Origin: Phascolomyces articulosus
Lineage: Eukaryota > Mucoromycota > Mucoromycetes > Mucorales > Lichtheimiaceae
DNA length: 64,000 bases
Assembly (NCBI GenBank): GCA_025677815.1
Contig: JAIXMP010000053.1
Coordinates: 124,001 to 188,000, forward strand
Reading direction: 5' to 3'
The notes beneath the pieces are model-generated. The model made no database searches, was not told where the DNA came from, and saw nothing but the letters and a program-made list of their open reading frames with translations. This document shows, piece after piece, positions 54,332 through 64,000 of the stretch. A program made the translations under genes and the position numbers. Within the stretch, counting starts at the first letter, position 1. Every line of letters starts with the position of its first letter.

Positions 54332-56723
54332 TTACTCTGCTTCAGAGGGAGGAGGAGAAGTAATCCATTTTACCAAAGCCTGACCGGGAGAGTCATCGTA
54401 GTATTGTTGGAGGTTGCTGCTGGGGTGTTGGTATGCGTCAAGTTCTGCGAGTATTTTACACACAATTGGGCATTTGCTGCTTAAGTGTTGGATTCTGCGT
54501 AGTGAGGTTGGTTTCGATTTTGGGAGCTGATTTAGGACGTGAGAGAGAGGATCTTCATGGTATGATGGTAACTGTAGACGATGGTGCATGCGTAGACAAT
54601 GTATAGCATGTTTCTTTGTAAGTATTTGTGAGGGGCATCTTGGACAAGGTTTGGGTCTTCCACCTGGAAGCCAACCAAGCCTCCATCTGATACAGCGGCT
54701 TCTTTCCTTGTTTGTCATTGGGATCCACATTATTGGATCGACACCCAATTTCGGGAGACAGGTACATAATAGTTTTGCACCAGTCGGTGCAGAACGTATA
54801 TTTTCGAAATTGTCAACTAAGTATTGGCGGATGATTGTCTTAAGCATTGTTCCAGAGATATCATTGTATGGTTGTGGGAGAAGGTTTACAATATCTGATT
54901 TGTTGCAAAGTTTGCTCCAGTAACTTCTTTTTTTGTGCTTCGAGTCCTGGTAGTAATTGTGTTAGGAGTGCATCATCAGGTAAAAATTGTGCTCTGTATA
55001 CAAATTTGACTTGCAATGTTGCTATTCGTTCTGACATACTTGGTAATTTAGTGAGGTGGCGCATGATTTTTGTTTCAGATTTAGAATGCGCACCATAAGT
55101 CATACGAATGCATTGGTTTTGAGCTTTTTCAATATTAGCTAGTTGTGGTGCGGTAAAGATTAATATGGCTAGTCCATACTCGAATTTAGGCCTTATAAAT
55201 TGTGCGTAGAGCTGACTGGATAGTATTATAGAGAAGCCAGAAGGGCTGAGGCCAATATTGTTTAGAACACGCATGCTGTTAATAGCTGAGATTGAGTTAC
55301 GTGTAATTAGCTGTTGTGCATCTAGATAACCCTTATTGTTGATCGGCACCCCAAGATAAGTAAAAGAAGTTTGGCTTGGAATTGGGGTTTCATATAGATG
55401 ATAAATGTGTTCTGCATTAGCTGGCTGTACGATAGCACATTTAATTGGATTCCATCTATATCCTAGATCAAGACTGTGTTGTTGACAAAGATTAAGTAGA
55501 TTCTGCATGTTGTTTGCTGTACTAATGAGTACCACATCATCCGCATATAGGAGGCATTGAATATTTGGGGGTGGATTTGTAATGTCCAAAGTTGAACGTT
55601 GCTCTCTACTATGTTGTTGGCGTGGGATGGTTGTTGGTTGAAAATCATTGTCCTCATGATTAGGTACGTTTGTCAAGGCTAATGGTCGATTTGGTTCAAT
55701 TCCCCCTCGTCTGAGCAGAGTCGGTAGACTATTTATATAAAGAGAATATAGAAAGGGAGATAAGATGGAGCCCTGAAGGACTCCAGTAGTAGGTGAGAAA
55801 TGGTGTGATACCGAATTGGATATGATAACTTCAATGAGAACATCATTGAATAGATTTTTTAGTATTGAGAGTAAAAGATAGGGAGTATTATTGTCACTTA
55901 ACAGGTTCCATATAACCTCACGATCAACAGTATCATAAGCAGATTTTATATCTAGGAAGGCCAGGGTTGGGGTAGTACCATGAGTTTCTTTATGAATTCT
56001 GCATAATTCCTGGAGACAGAACGCTTGGTCAAGAGCACTTCGAGCTGGCCTAAATCCACCTTGGGCTATATCTAAATCTGGACTGTGTGCTTGGAGTAGA
56101 TCTTGGAGACAGTATTCAAAGATTTTTCTTACTACAGAAGTCAGGCTTATAGGTCTGTAGTTGGCCGGATTTTCAGTGTCACCTTTTTTAAATATCGGGA
56201 CAATTTGAGCTATTCGCCATAATGTTGGTGTATATGAACTAATCCAGCATAGGTAGAACAGCTTGTGAAGAACAGGAGCAATTGTTGTTACTATTGGTTT
56301 TAGCATTTCACTTCTGAGGTGGTCCGTACCAGGCGCTTTCTTTCTTGGAAGGCGGTCTATTGAAGCTGACACTGTTTCTTCTGTGATAGGAAAGTCTGCG
56401 ATTGTCATTGGTGTGATGGAGTCATCTAATGCCTGTTGATCTTGTTGTGTTTGGTTCTGTTGTTGTATGGAGAGGAGATGACCATCAAAAACGTTTTCTA
56501 GATGCTGTGCCATTTGATTTGCTGCTGCTAGGGGGCCATCCTGATGACTAAATGTGTGTTGTATGGTGCGTTTCTGTCGTATTTTTTTAATTGTCGCTGT
56601 TGTTTTTGTATAATCATCTGTTTCAAGTCGTTTGCAGAAGATATGCCATGTTTCACGGTTTCTTTTCTTTAGAGCTCTTCGAACACGGGCACTAGCTTCT
56701 TGATGTCGTAACCACCAGGGCAT
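54332..56723 (-). pseudogene. LINE ORF2: reverse transcriptase and C-terminal Cys/His segment, frameshifted
   Basis: The main piece, 54861-56723 (620 codons), contains all the reverse transcriptase landmarks: PANYRPISLTSVVRKIFEYC, FLDIKSAYDTVD, GVLQGSILSPFLYSLYIN, LLYADDVVLIS (catalytic YADD) and FTYLGVPINNKG. A second piece in another frame, 54332-54847, ends the protein with a Cys/His pattern (CPRCPSQILTKKHAIHC) like the zinc-knuckle tails of LINE ORF2 proteins. Frame breaks lie upstream (near 56750) and near 54855. Confidence 0.88.
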
Positions 56724-56779
56724 CTTGTTTAACCCAAATGCGCTTCGCCATTTTTGATAGCATAGTTCTCTGTGGTCAA

Positions 56780-57803
56780 CTAGACGTTGTAACTCTGCTG
56801 TCCAGAAAGTGTCACGTCGCTTTTGTCCACCATCTGTTCTACCAAATGTATGGTCCAGAGATGTGTACAGTTGGTGTAAACCCTTAATTTTAAGATAGGA
56901 CTTAGGTGGATTACAGGTAATAGGTAGGTCTGTGTTTGAGGTCGATCTATAAGTTGTTGGAGTTTGTTGTTAAGTGCTTGTAATTTATTGTTTATTGTTG
57001 ATTTGTATTCTTCCTGGATAGCTGGGTCCTTTATTTTACTTAATCTCCATATGCGTCGCAGTTGTTGTGGGGGTGAGCTGAGGGGTATGTTGCTCACAAT
57101 ATCAAAGCTAAAATGTACCATTTTATGATTGGATCCCAATGATAAATTGTCTGATATATTTAGTGTAGGGTTAATACAGTTATTTGTGCTCATATATATA
57201 TCTATGATACTACTACCAGGAGGTCTGAGGAAGGTCGGTTTTCCATAGGCTAGTTCAGCATTCCATATTTTTAATTGATGGCTTTCAATCCAATGGAGCA
57301 TCAGATCTCCTCGGGTGTTTGAGTCCGTGTCACCTGTAGTGGCGTTGAATCGTGCATTGAAGTCGCCACATATAATTGTATTGTTCGTATTGGGGTAGTG
57401 TAGGGGAGTGAATCAAGGGTAGCAAGTGCTAGGTCATTTGTAAAGGAATCAGTATGTGGTGGTAGATACAAACAATGAATGAGGGTATTAGCTACTATAC
57501 ATGATAAATGGTATTTTGAGAAGGGAGTAGAGTTATTATTGGGAGTACATGAACATGAAAAGGGCAATCAGGGTTTACAAGTAGAGAGATTCCGAGGTGA
57601 CCACGACGTGATGTAGAAGTAGGGCGATCTCCATATTCGTGGTACTGTTTCCAGTTTGTGGGGTATCTGTTGGGGGATAGGAGCCAAGTTTCTGTAAGAA
57701 ATAATAGATGTGTAGAGGGGGTAAAAGATAATATTGAATTTATAGCTTGACGGTTTAAACCAGTAGTGTTAAAAATTGTTAGTGTGATATTGTTATTACT
57801 CAT
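56780..57803 (-). pseudogene. LINE ORF2 N-terminus: AP-type endonuclease, frameshifted
   Basis: Three successive open pieces in different frames, 57495-57803, 57301-57567 and 56780-57301, together show an endonuclease/exonuclease/phosphatase-type domain. The first contains LTIFNTTGLNRQAINSILSF and LLFLTETWL (the Glu of the active site). The third contains GSSIIDIYMSTN and SNHKMVHFSF (the terminal His of the SDH-type motif). The frame changes between pieces inactivate it. Confidence 0.8.
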
Positions 57804-57882
57804 AGTATTTTTTTTTTTTTATATAAAACCTTTTACTATTTTCTCTTTTTTTTTAAAAAAAAAATTATGGAGGGGGTGGGTT

Positions 57883-59166
57883 TCAGTATTCAGAGCTCGA
57901 GATACTCTCAGAGTCATCTTGTTTGCGTTTTTGCCCCTGTTCATTGTTACCTATTATGATGTCAGACATATTATCATCATCATTTTCGTTGAGACGGTAG
58001 TTGGTAGCTGCTGCTTCTGGATCGTCGCGGTGTGGTTTTTTTGTTGCAAGTACTGTTTTTAATTCGTCGAGTGTGATCCAACCATAGGTATGGAAAGCTC
58101 GTGCAACTGCAAACTTAATGGGGGCACGGATAAATTGTATCGATCTTTGTGCACGTTTATAATGTAGTTCTTTTGCCAATTGTTGCTTTTGTTCGGTAGG
58201 GACATCTTTTAATTTTGGATCGTTAATATTTTTTGGATCAAGTGGATCAAAATTGATAGTGTTAATGTTGATAGATTTAAGTTTCTCAGTTAAAGTTGAT
58301 ACATAGTCGTTATGTACTAGAAGTCCAATTGTTTGTCTCGATGGATACTGGATATCTAGGACTCTACTGTTGTCTACTCCAAATCTACGAAGGTTGGAGC
58401 GGATTTGTCCTGTTGGCTGTCTGGCGCGTGAGGGTACATATATGTACTGGAACCCGTGAGTTTCTGAAGGTAGCTGGAATGCTCGTGCTGCTGCGGCAAT
58501 TCTGCGTTGTTGTGTTTCGGGTGATACTGGTGCTTTTTTTAGGCGATTTCTCAAAGGATGTGCCCATTGATTGGCTTGACTATTTGTATGTTTGGTGGTC
58601 TGTGTTACTCCCATTAAGGGAGGGAACTCGTGGTCAATTTCCGGTTGTTTATTTTGTTCCATATTAGTAATTTGTTGTCGTAGTTTGCGGTTGGTTTCCT
58701 CAAGAGCACCTATTTGCGCGTTGGCCTGTTCGAGTTCTTGTCGTAAACGTTGGAGTTCAGTATACATTGTATCGTGTTGATCTAAGCGCTCTCTCTGATT
58801 TTTTAATTCAAGCATGATTTGAGTCATGGTGTCTCCCTGATTGTTAGCATCAGAGAACATGAAGTTCATGTCTTGGGTAGTGGGTGTATCAATCGTTCCC
58901 CCCTCTTCAATTTTACGTAGGATCTGTTGCATTTCGTAGGCAGTAAACGTCTTTGTACATGTTCGGCAACGAAATTTCGTTTGTGGAGGGTTAATATTCT
59001 TGTCTTTGTCATTACGTCGGATCTGAGATTTATTACATTGACCGTTGTTACAATTGATCAAATGTCTATTCTTGTCAAAGAGAGTATCGAGGTTTTTTAG
59101 TTCCATGATTGAGAGCACTGGTCTCTCGTCAGATGTTCGAGTAGCTGCCAACATCTCACTAGTCAT
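57883..59166 (-). CDS. LINE ORF1 protein
   Basis: An uninterrupted frame of 427 codons. The N-terminal part has a cysteine arrangement CNNGQC ... CRTC around residues 39-70, suggesting a zinc-ribbon-like fold. Residues about 120-185 form a coiled coil (ERLDQHDTMYTELQRLRQEL). The C-terminal half (FQYIYVPSRARQPTGQIRSN, RRFGVDNSRVLDIQYPSRQT) resembles the nucleic-acid-binding C-terminal region of Mucoromycota LINE ORF1 proteins as I remember them. The tail is acidic. ORF1 proteins bind the element RNA to form the ribonucleoprotein. It is open although ORF2 downstream is broken. Confidence 0.85.
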   Translation of the reverse strand: MTSEMLAATRTSDERPVLSIMELKNLDTLFDKNRHLINCNNGQCNKSQIRRNDKDKNINPPQTKFRCRTCTKTFTAYEMQQILRKIEEGGTIDTPTTQDMNFMFSDANNQGDTMTQIMLELKNQRERLDQHDTMYTELQRLRQELEQANAQIGALEETNRKLRQQITNMEQNKQPEIDHEFPPLMGVTQTTKHTNSQANQWAHPLRNRLKKAPVSPETQQRRIAAAARAFQLPSETHGFQYIYVPSRARQPTGQIRSNLRRFGVDNSRVLDIQYPSRQTIGLLVHNDYVSTLTEKLKSININTINFDPLDPKNINDPKLKDVPTEQKQQLAKELHYKRAQRSIQFIRAPIKFAVARAFHTYGWITLDELKTVLATKKPHRDDPEAAATNYRLNENDDDNMSDIIIGNNEQGQKRKQDDSESISSSEY

Positions 59167-61399
59167 AGGAATAGACTGAAGATGTTGTTTGATGGACGAT
59201 GTCCGTTTTTTATAAGGATGGAAGGGTGTATGTGTTTTTTGAATTTTGAATTTTATTAAAGAGCTGTTTGAGCAAACTACTTTTTCTGCTAAATTTGGTA
59301 AAAGTGATGAATAGCGGAAAGAGCCCCCTCTATTGAGGATTACGTAAATACTTATATAATTTGCACATTTGCAAATTGCATCGTTATTTTCAAGTGTTGC
59401 ATCTTATCGGATGTAAATTCACCTTTTATTTTGCAAAGAATGAGCGAAATCACACCTGTTGCAGCTTAATGAGGTAATTTCATGTGTAATCAAAAGCCTT
59501 TATCTACTTTACAATATAATACCTATAGGCGCAGGTCAATTCAGTCTTCCTCAATAATTAATATAAATCTTAACATACTTTACAATATAGTACAATAGGT
59601 TTATGGGAGTACAACGCATGACAGCATGAGTAATACAAAGATACTGGACACCTCGGTTTTTGCAATTACTCGATTTCTGCACCAAAATTGTTGGAATTAG
59701 CACTGTTGCAAAAAGTGGGAGAAAACTGTATTATTTTCCAAGGTATTATACACAGCTACTCCATTTGATAGGTGATACACTGGTTTACTATCAAATACAA
59801 TGAATACCCAATCTTTAAACTAAATTATTCGAAAAAAAAAATGATATGAACAGAAATCATTTTGTTGGCTAACCGATTCATTTACTTGAATTTTTTTATG
59901 CTGTTTGCAGGCATGATGCGATCCAGGGTTGTTTTTGGTATTTTATAGATTTAAATCAACTGTGTACGAGCAAAAAACAGTTCTGGGGTGTACACCATAT
60001 CATTCACGAAAAATCTCCATATTATTTGTAAAAAAATCTTGACCTTTACTAGCGAACATATTGTTACTGTCCACTTGTGTACAATATTACCATTCATATA
60101 CGAAAGAAAAATGGTCTTTATATATATGAAATCTCATCTTTCACCAATGAATCCAACGAATAAAATTGTTTTTTACGCACAAGTGAATAAATCTCACCAT
60201 TTATTAACGAACAAATTACACTTGTTAGTGAACAAAGTCACCCCTCATATGCGAACAAATCTAACTTCTATTAATAAACAAAATTCTGTACTATCACTCC
60301 AAATATTACCCTATTTGGTAACTTGGACCCCTTGTGGGCACCACATTTGAACTTCTCAAACGTAACCGTCAATTTTGAGGTGTTACTCTCATATCTCAGT
60401 ACATATATGTAATAATATATATATGAATATATGTAATCACAGTTATTTTCAAAAATATGTATGCAACTAACACTAGCAGATTTAATTTTGTTGAACAAAG
60501 GTATATGTATTTTTATATGACTTTAGTGCAAGTACAGCCTAATATGACTTTGTTTATTGTTATATTACTTACATAGAATAATACACGGGTTATAGTAGCA
60601 GATGTTGTACTAAAATATCTAGCAATTAACCATATTGATTGTGTAGTTTATAGAAGTTAAGAAAAATTGCAATTTGTGTAAGGGTGAGGTGTCCGCAAGA
60701 CTGAAATGTAGGGTGCCCATAGCAATTCCTTACCATGAATATCATGGATAAAAGCTATTATTAATTTGTTTGTTATTTTTGTATCTTCGTAACAGCACCT
60801 CACACTGATTCTCGTCTTCACTATTTTTTTTTTCAATTCAGGAGAGTAGGTTATTCGTAAATACATATTTGGAATTAGTTTCAGTATATTTAGCAATAGA
60901 TATAGGTGACGTGATATGAAATAAAAGTACATCATAAAAAAATAGGAACCGAACATATAACACAGCGCTACTCCATGGGCAAAATATTAGGATGTCTTCA
61001 GGAAGGAAAGGGGAAAGATCCAAAAGATTTTTGCATAATACATTAACACGATCTATTTCACTAAATTATGTTTGGCGATAAATTTCTTAATAACAGGAAA
61101 GATAAAGAGAGTATATGTCAAATATATCCTTAGCCATCATACATTAAGCTTTGTTATTTAAGTATGAATTATTTCATTAATTTTCAAAAACGGTCAGAGT
61201 TTTGACCACTTTCGAGGTTCAACCCTTAAACGAGATCGATCTTTTGGTGCCAAAATTTCCAATCGCTGTTTCAATTTCGCGTAATTACTAGCCAAACCAA
61301 AAACAGAATCCTCGAATTCAAAAATGAAACAGTGCGCAGTGATGTTTTTGAATCCTGTTTTTTTTTTGTTCATACACTTTCTTTTTTAAAACCATTACA
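59167..61399. other. AT-rich intergenic region with degenerate short repeats
   Basis: 2.2 kb between the LINE 5' end and MAT1. The first about 50 bp probably belong to the LINE leader. A degenerate tandem repeat occupies about 59995-60300 (listed separately). The remainder holds the MAT1 promoter. No gene was recognised. Confidence 0.5.
59995..60300. repeat. Degenerate tandem repeat, period about 22-25 nt
   Basis: Units resembling ATTTATTAACGAACAAAT recur with drift: near 60035 (CTTTACTAGCGAACATATT), 60090 (ATTCATATACGAAAG), 60188 (AGTGAATAAATCTCACC), 60199 (ATTTATTAACGAACAAAT), 60220 (CTTGTTAGTGAACAAAG), 60243 (CCTCATATGCGAACAAAT) and 60266 (TTCTATTAATAAACAAAAT). Spacing is about 22-25 nt in the best part. 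It is an old, mutated minisatellite-like array of unknown role. Confidence 0.6.
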
Positions 61400-63090
61400 A
61401 TGAATCGAACAGGAACTCTGCGCAGCCAAACCTTGATGATCGGGAAATCGGGTTCTTTTGTAGTGTCATATCAAGTAAATACTTGTAATTCATTAAGCTC
61501 TCTTTTTCTACCATATTCATTTTTTTGGGTTTCAACAATGTTTCGTGTATAGGAAGAAGATGCACAATGTCCTGTCTGTAAAAGTGACAAATACCTCACA
61601 CCGAACTTAAAGCTTCTTGTTTCTCCGTGTTTTCATAAAATGTACATTGAAAAGGGATAGAAGGATTGATGAATTTTGAATCTGCCGGAGAGTACAATTT
61701 ATTTATCGCTTGTTTTCTATTCAGGTGTGAATCGTGTATAGATCGATTATTTAGTGCTGGGCCCGCACCATGTCCAATCTGTCAACAAATCCTTCGAAAA
61801 AATCAATTCATGTCCCAGATATTTGAAGATCTCGAAGTCGAGAAAGAAGTACGGATACGGAAACGAGTGAATAAAGTGTAAGTGAAGATCCATTCAAGTA
61901 TAAATATGACGAATGATTTGTTTATGACACTATTTGCTGATGACTACTGTAACAATGGGAATTAGTTTCAATAAAAGACCAGAAGACTTTCCAAGTTTAC
62001 GGCTATACAACGACTATTTGGAAGAAGTAGAGGATATAAGTAAGGAGGATAAGAATTCAACGTTTGAAAGCATCATCTATGGCTAATGTACCTGTCATTA
62101 TTAGCATTTAATTTGATGAACGAAGTTGATGTTGCAGAGACTGAAGCTAGAATTACAGCATATGAAATGGAGAATAAGGATAGTATAGCAGCAAATGAGG
62201 CTAGAATGGTAAGTAGCAGTATTAGGTTTAAGCTCATGCCCACATTTGATTACATTACCTTATTCCTCCAAACTATAAACGAAACTAAATCCTTAAATTT
62301 TGTAGGTCAATGAGCAACGCTATAAAAATTTTCAAGACGAACTTGAGAAACAGCAACGAGAACAAAAGCGAGAGGATTACATGAAATTATTAGAAGAAGA
62401 ACGTCGACAGAAAGAACATGAAAAGGCAGAAATTATTAAAGAATTAGTAAGTAGTTTTTTAGATTTATAATTTTTATTTGAATAGCCCTTTAGGAATAGT
62501 ATATCTATATCTATGATTGTTGCTGTTGTTGTTCTGGACGGGGATAGGAACCAGCACAGATGTTAGAGAGAGAGAGGGAAACCGAAGGAAAATATGTTCT
62601 CTGACTCAGTGTATGTTACAAGGCAACATCGAACAAATCTGCACAAGCAGTACTAGCTACTCGCCAATCTATTACATTAAAGAGGTCATCTGCTCTACGA
62701 CAACAATCCGAAAATAGTAGTCCAGCTAGATTATCTATGCCATCATGGATTACGACAGCTATGGATAATGATGCTGAGATGAAGGAATCAGACGATCAAC
62801 CCTTCGATCCATTCGAATATCAATATCAGTATACTAACAATTTCACAGTGTATAGTGGTTATGATGATCCGTAAGTTGAACATGTGAAAAATATAGAGAG
62901 GAATGAGAATAGTTATCTCGTCAAGAACCATCTAAAATATGTATTTTTATATATTTAATTTAGATCAACCGAATATCTTCATAACAACAAACGAGCACGC
63001 GCCGGTGGATTTGAAGCAAAATACGCATTTGATCGAGCACTTAACGATTCGTTTACGGGTATTACCTGTATGCCAGTGGAAGGCAACTGA
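61400..63090 (+). CDS. TFB3: CDK-activating kinase assembly factor MAT1 / TFIIH subunit Tfb3
   Basis: Eight exons, 61400-61474, 61553-61641, 61725-61877, 61966-62039, 62105-62208, 62306-62446, 62623-62870 and 62964-63090, encode 336 aa, close to the usual length of about 310-340. A C3HC4 RING finger lies at about residues 30-72 (CPVCKSD, then CFHKMCESCIDRLF, then CPICQQILRK). It is followed by the MAT1 signature region (FNKRPEDFPSLRLYNDYLEE, TFNLMNEVDVAETEARI) and a Lys/Glu-rich coiled coil (EEERRQKEHEKAEIIKEL). The protein bridges CDK7/cyclin H to the TFIIH core in transcription initiation and repair. It is an essential single-copy housekeeping gene in most eukaryotes. Confidence 0.95.
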
Positions 63091-63449
63091 AGATTAAAAT
63101 AAATTCAATAGATGGTATACTTATTACATTCAAATAACAATGTGTACATGCTCAACAATAGGAAGGGTCGAGAGTAACGGAATAATAAAACTGTACAATA
63201 ATCAAGTATGAAAGGGGAAGGCTGAATGCATTGTGTGAAGAATATGGAACAGAAGTATAAGAAAAAAGAAAAAAGAAAAGGAGATTGTGTAAAAAAGATA
63301 AAGATAGTTGCGCTAAACAAGTAAAATTGCGATCTAAAGAAGAACGAGAATTAGTCGTATAAGAAGAGGAATGAGATAGAAGAAAAGAATGAGAGAGAGA
63401 GATCATGATCATGATCATAATAGATCAGCCTTGAATGACACAACTAAGC
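63091..63449. other. Convergent intergenic region
   Basis: About 360 bp between the stop codons of MAT1 (plus) and the minus-strand gene at the right edge. It is A/G-rich, with a palindromic GATCATGATCATGATC stretch at 63401-63416. No gene was seen. Confidence 0.5.
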
Positions 63450-64000
63450 CTATACTTCATTCCAAGATACGAGAGGTAAAAGCGTGCGGGAAAAACTCGT
63501 ATACTTTTCAGCTGAGGAAAATTACTATCTATTTTTGCTAAATGTTTATTATGGCGTTTTACCGACATATGTTTTACCATACATATTGTATCCGAAATTA
63601 AATTTATAACTTGCCTTTGATGTCAACATAAATTCCTATATATATGCCACCCACAACTTTTAGTTTCCACGATAACATTCGTACAAAAATAGATAAAAAG
63701 AGTCAAAAAAAAACATTCTTACCACCCATTGTGAATGCCTGCTCAATCTTGAAGTGGTTTTCGCTTTGAAATGGCACCCATCGATTATCCCGGAAAAATA
63801 ACCAAGTAACTTCCTGTGGATAATCCGTCATAGGTGGCTCAGACGATGTACCAGGCTCAACAGTCATTTTAATATCATTGGCTTGGAAAGAAGTGTCGAA
63901 TGAAAAGGGTTGGTTATTATGATTAAGTCCAGATGATGCTGTTGCTGTTGGTGTAGTTCCTCTTAGTAGTGATGGTGGTGTTTGAACTAGTGGGGTATGG
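63450..64000 (-). CDS. 3' end of a gene with a WWE-like segment (5' part outside window)
   Basis: The exon from the right edge to 63723 reads a Pro/Ser/Thr-rich linker, then TDYPQEVTWLFFRDNRWVPF and ENHFKIEQAFTMGG. The pattern of W, RWVPF and spaced hydrophobic residues recalls WWE-type segments and the N-terminal part of fungal DDHD-type phospholipase relatives, but this is tentative. The next exon is a 21-nt microexon (63615-63635, GIYVDIK). After it I propose a GC-AG intron (donor GCAAGT at 63614 downward) and a last exon, 63450-63511 (AEKYTSFSRTLLPLVSWNEV, stop). Without the GC donor the protein would end after KGKL. Confidence 0.6.

Larger units (their letters stand above)
54332..59166 (-). 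mobile_element. LINE-type non-LTR retrotransposon, ORF1 intact, ORF2 frameshifted
   Basis: On the minus strand ORF1 (57883-59166) is followed 80 bp later by ORF2 (57803 down to 54332). ORF2 encodes an endonuclease, a reverse transcriptase with the YADD motif, and a C-terminal Cys/His segment. This gene order and the absence of integrase, protease or long terminal repeats define a LINE. ORF2 is spread over at least five frames, so this copy cannot make an intact ORF2 protein. The coordinates cover the coding core. Flanking UTRs probably extend to about 59215 and, if the A-rich stretch is the tail, to about 53684. Target-site duplications were not established. Confidence 0.93.

Noticed and set aside
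53657..59262. TTTTAATAAAGA near 53660 and TTTTATTAAAGA near 59252 as a LINE target-site duplication
   Set aside because: They differ by one base, do not directly abut the element ends, and such AT-rich words are common here.
1..64000. CRISPR arrays, bacterial operons, tRNA and rRNA genes
   Set aside because: The window is eukaryotic; no direct-repeat/spacer array, rRNA segment or tRNA cloverleaf with A and B boxes was recognised by eye.

Overview
The window looks like a chromosomal piece from a low-GC fungus of the Mucoromycota, most likely a Mucorales member. The evidence is many short introns (about 50-250 nt) with GTAAGT/GTATGT-type donors, AT-rich intergenic DNA full of microsatellites, group X-type hybrid histidine kinases, and a Mucoromycota-type expanded protein family at 51.0-53.3 kb. 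Family and lineage assignments come from reading motifs and from memory of these families; no database search was run. Exon models were built by joining GT-AG sites that keep the frame, and by comparing paralogs inside the window.

Layout. (1) 1-8094, minus strand: a giant hybrid histidine kinase, cut by the window edge before its receiver domain. (2) 8095-11281: AT-rich DNA with a few exon-like fragments. (3) 11282-20155, plus: two paralogous F-box/leucine-rich proteins flanking a seven-transmembrane receptor-like protein. (4) 20875-25871, plus: a CLASP-family microtubule regulator. (5) 28571-31741, plus: a TEA/ATTS transcription factor with a long 5' intergenic region. (6) 32748-35592, minus: a large coiled-coil protein with a C-terminal FYVE zinc finger. 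(7) 38991-48791, plus: a complete second copy of the hybrid kinase (26 exons, 2453 aa). (8) 49405-50610: three near-identical tandem units of about 400 bp. (9) 51005-53273: a probably frame-damaged member of the Mucoromycota family. (10) 54332-59166, minus: a LINE-type non-LTR retrotransposon with intact ORF1 and broken ORF2. (11) 61400-63090, plus: the TFIIH/CAK assembly factor MAT1/Tfb3. (12) 63450-64000, minus: the 3' end of a gene with a WWE-like segment.

How it fits together. The two hybrid kinases point away from each other about 31 kb apart and share the positions of every intron seen in both, so they are an inverted duplicate pair. Both begin with a kinase-like domain that has lost the catalytic aspartates, followed by a STAND/AAA-type ATPase, a long helical region, GAF, HisKA and HATPase; the complete copy adds a degenerate receiver and a normal receiver. 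The genes between them (receptor, F-box proteins, CLASP, TEA factor, FYVE protein) would suit signalling and morphogenesis, but nothing in the sequence proves that they act together. The right third is repeat-rich (tandem array, LINE, short degenerate repeats) and holds one housekeeping gene, MAT1.
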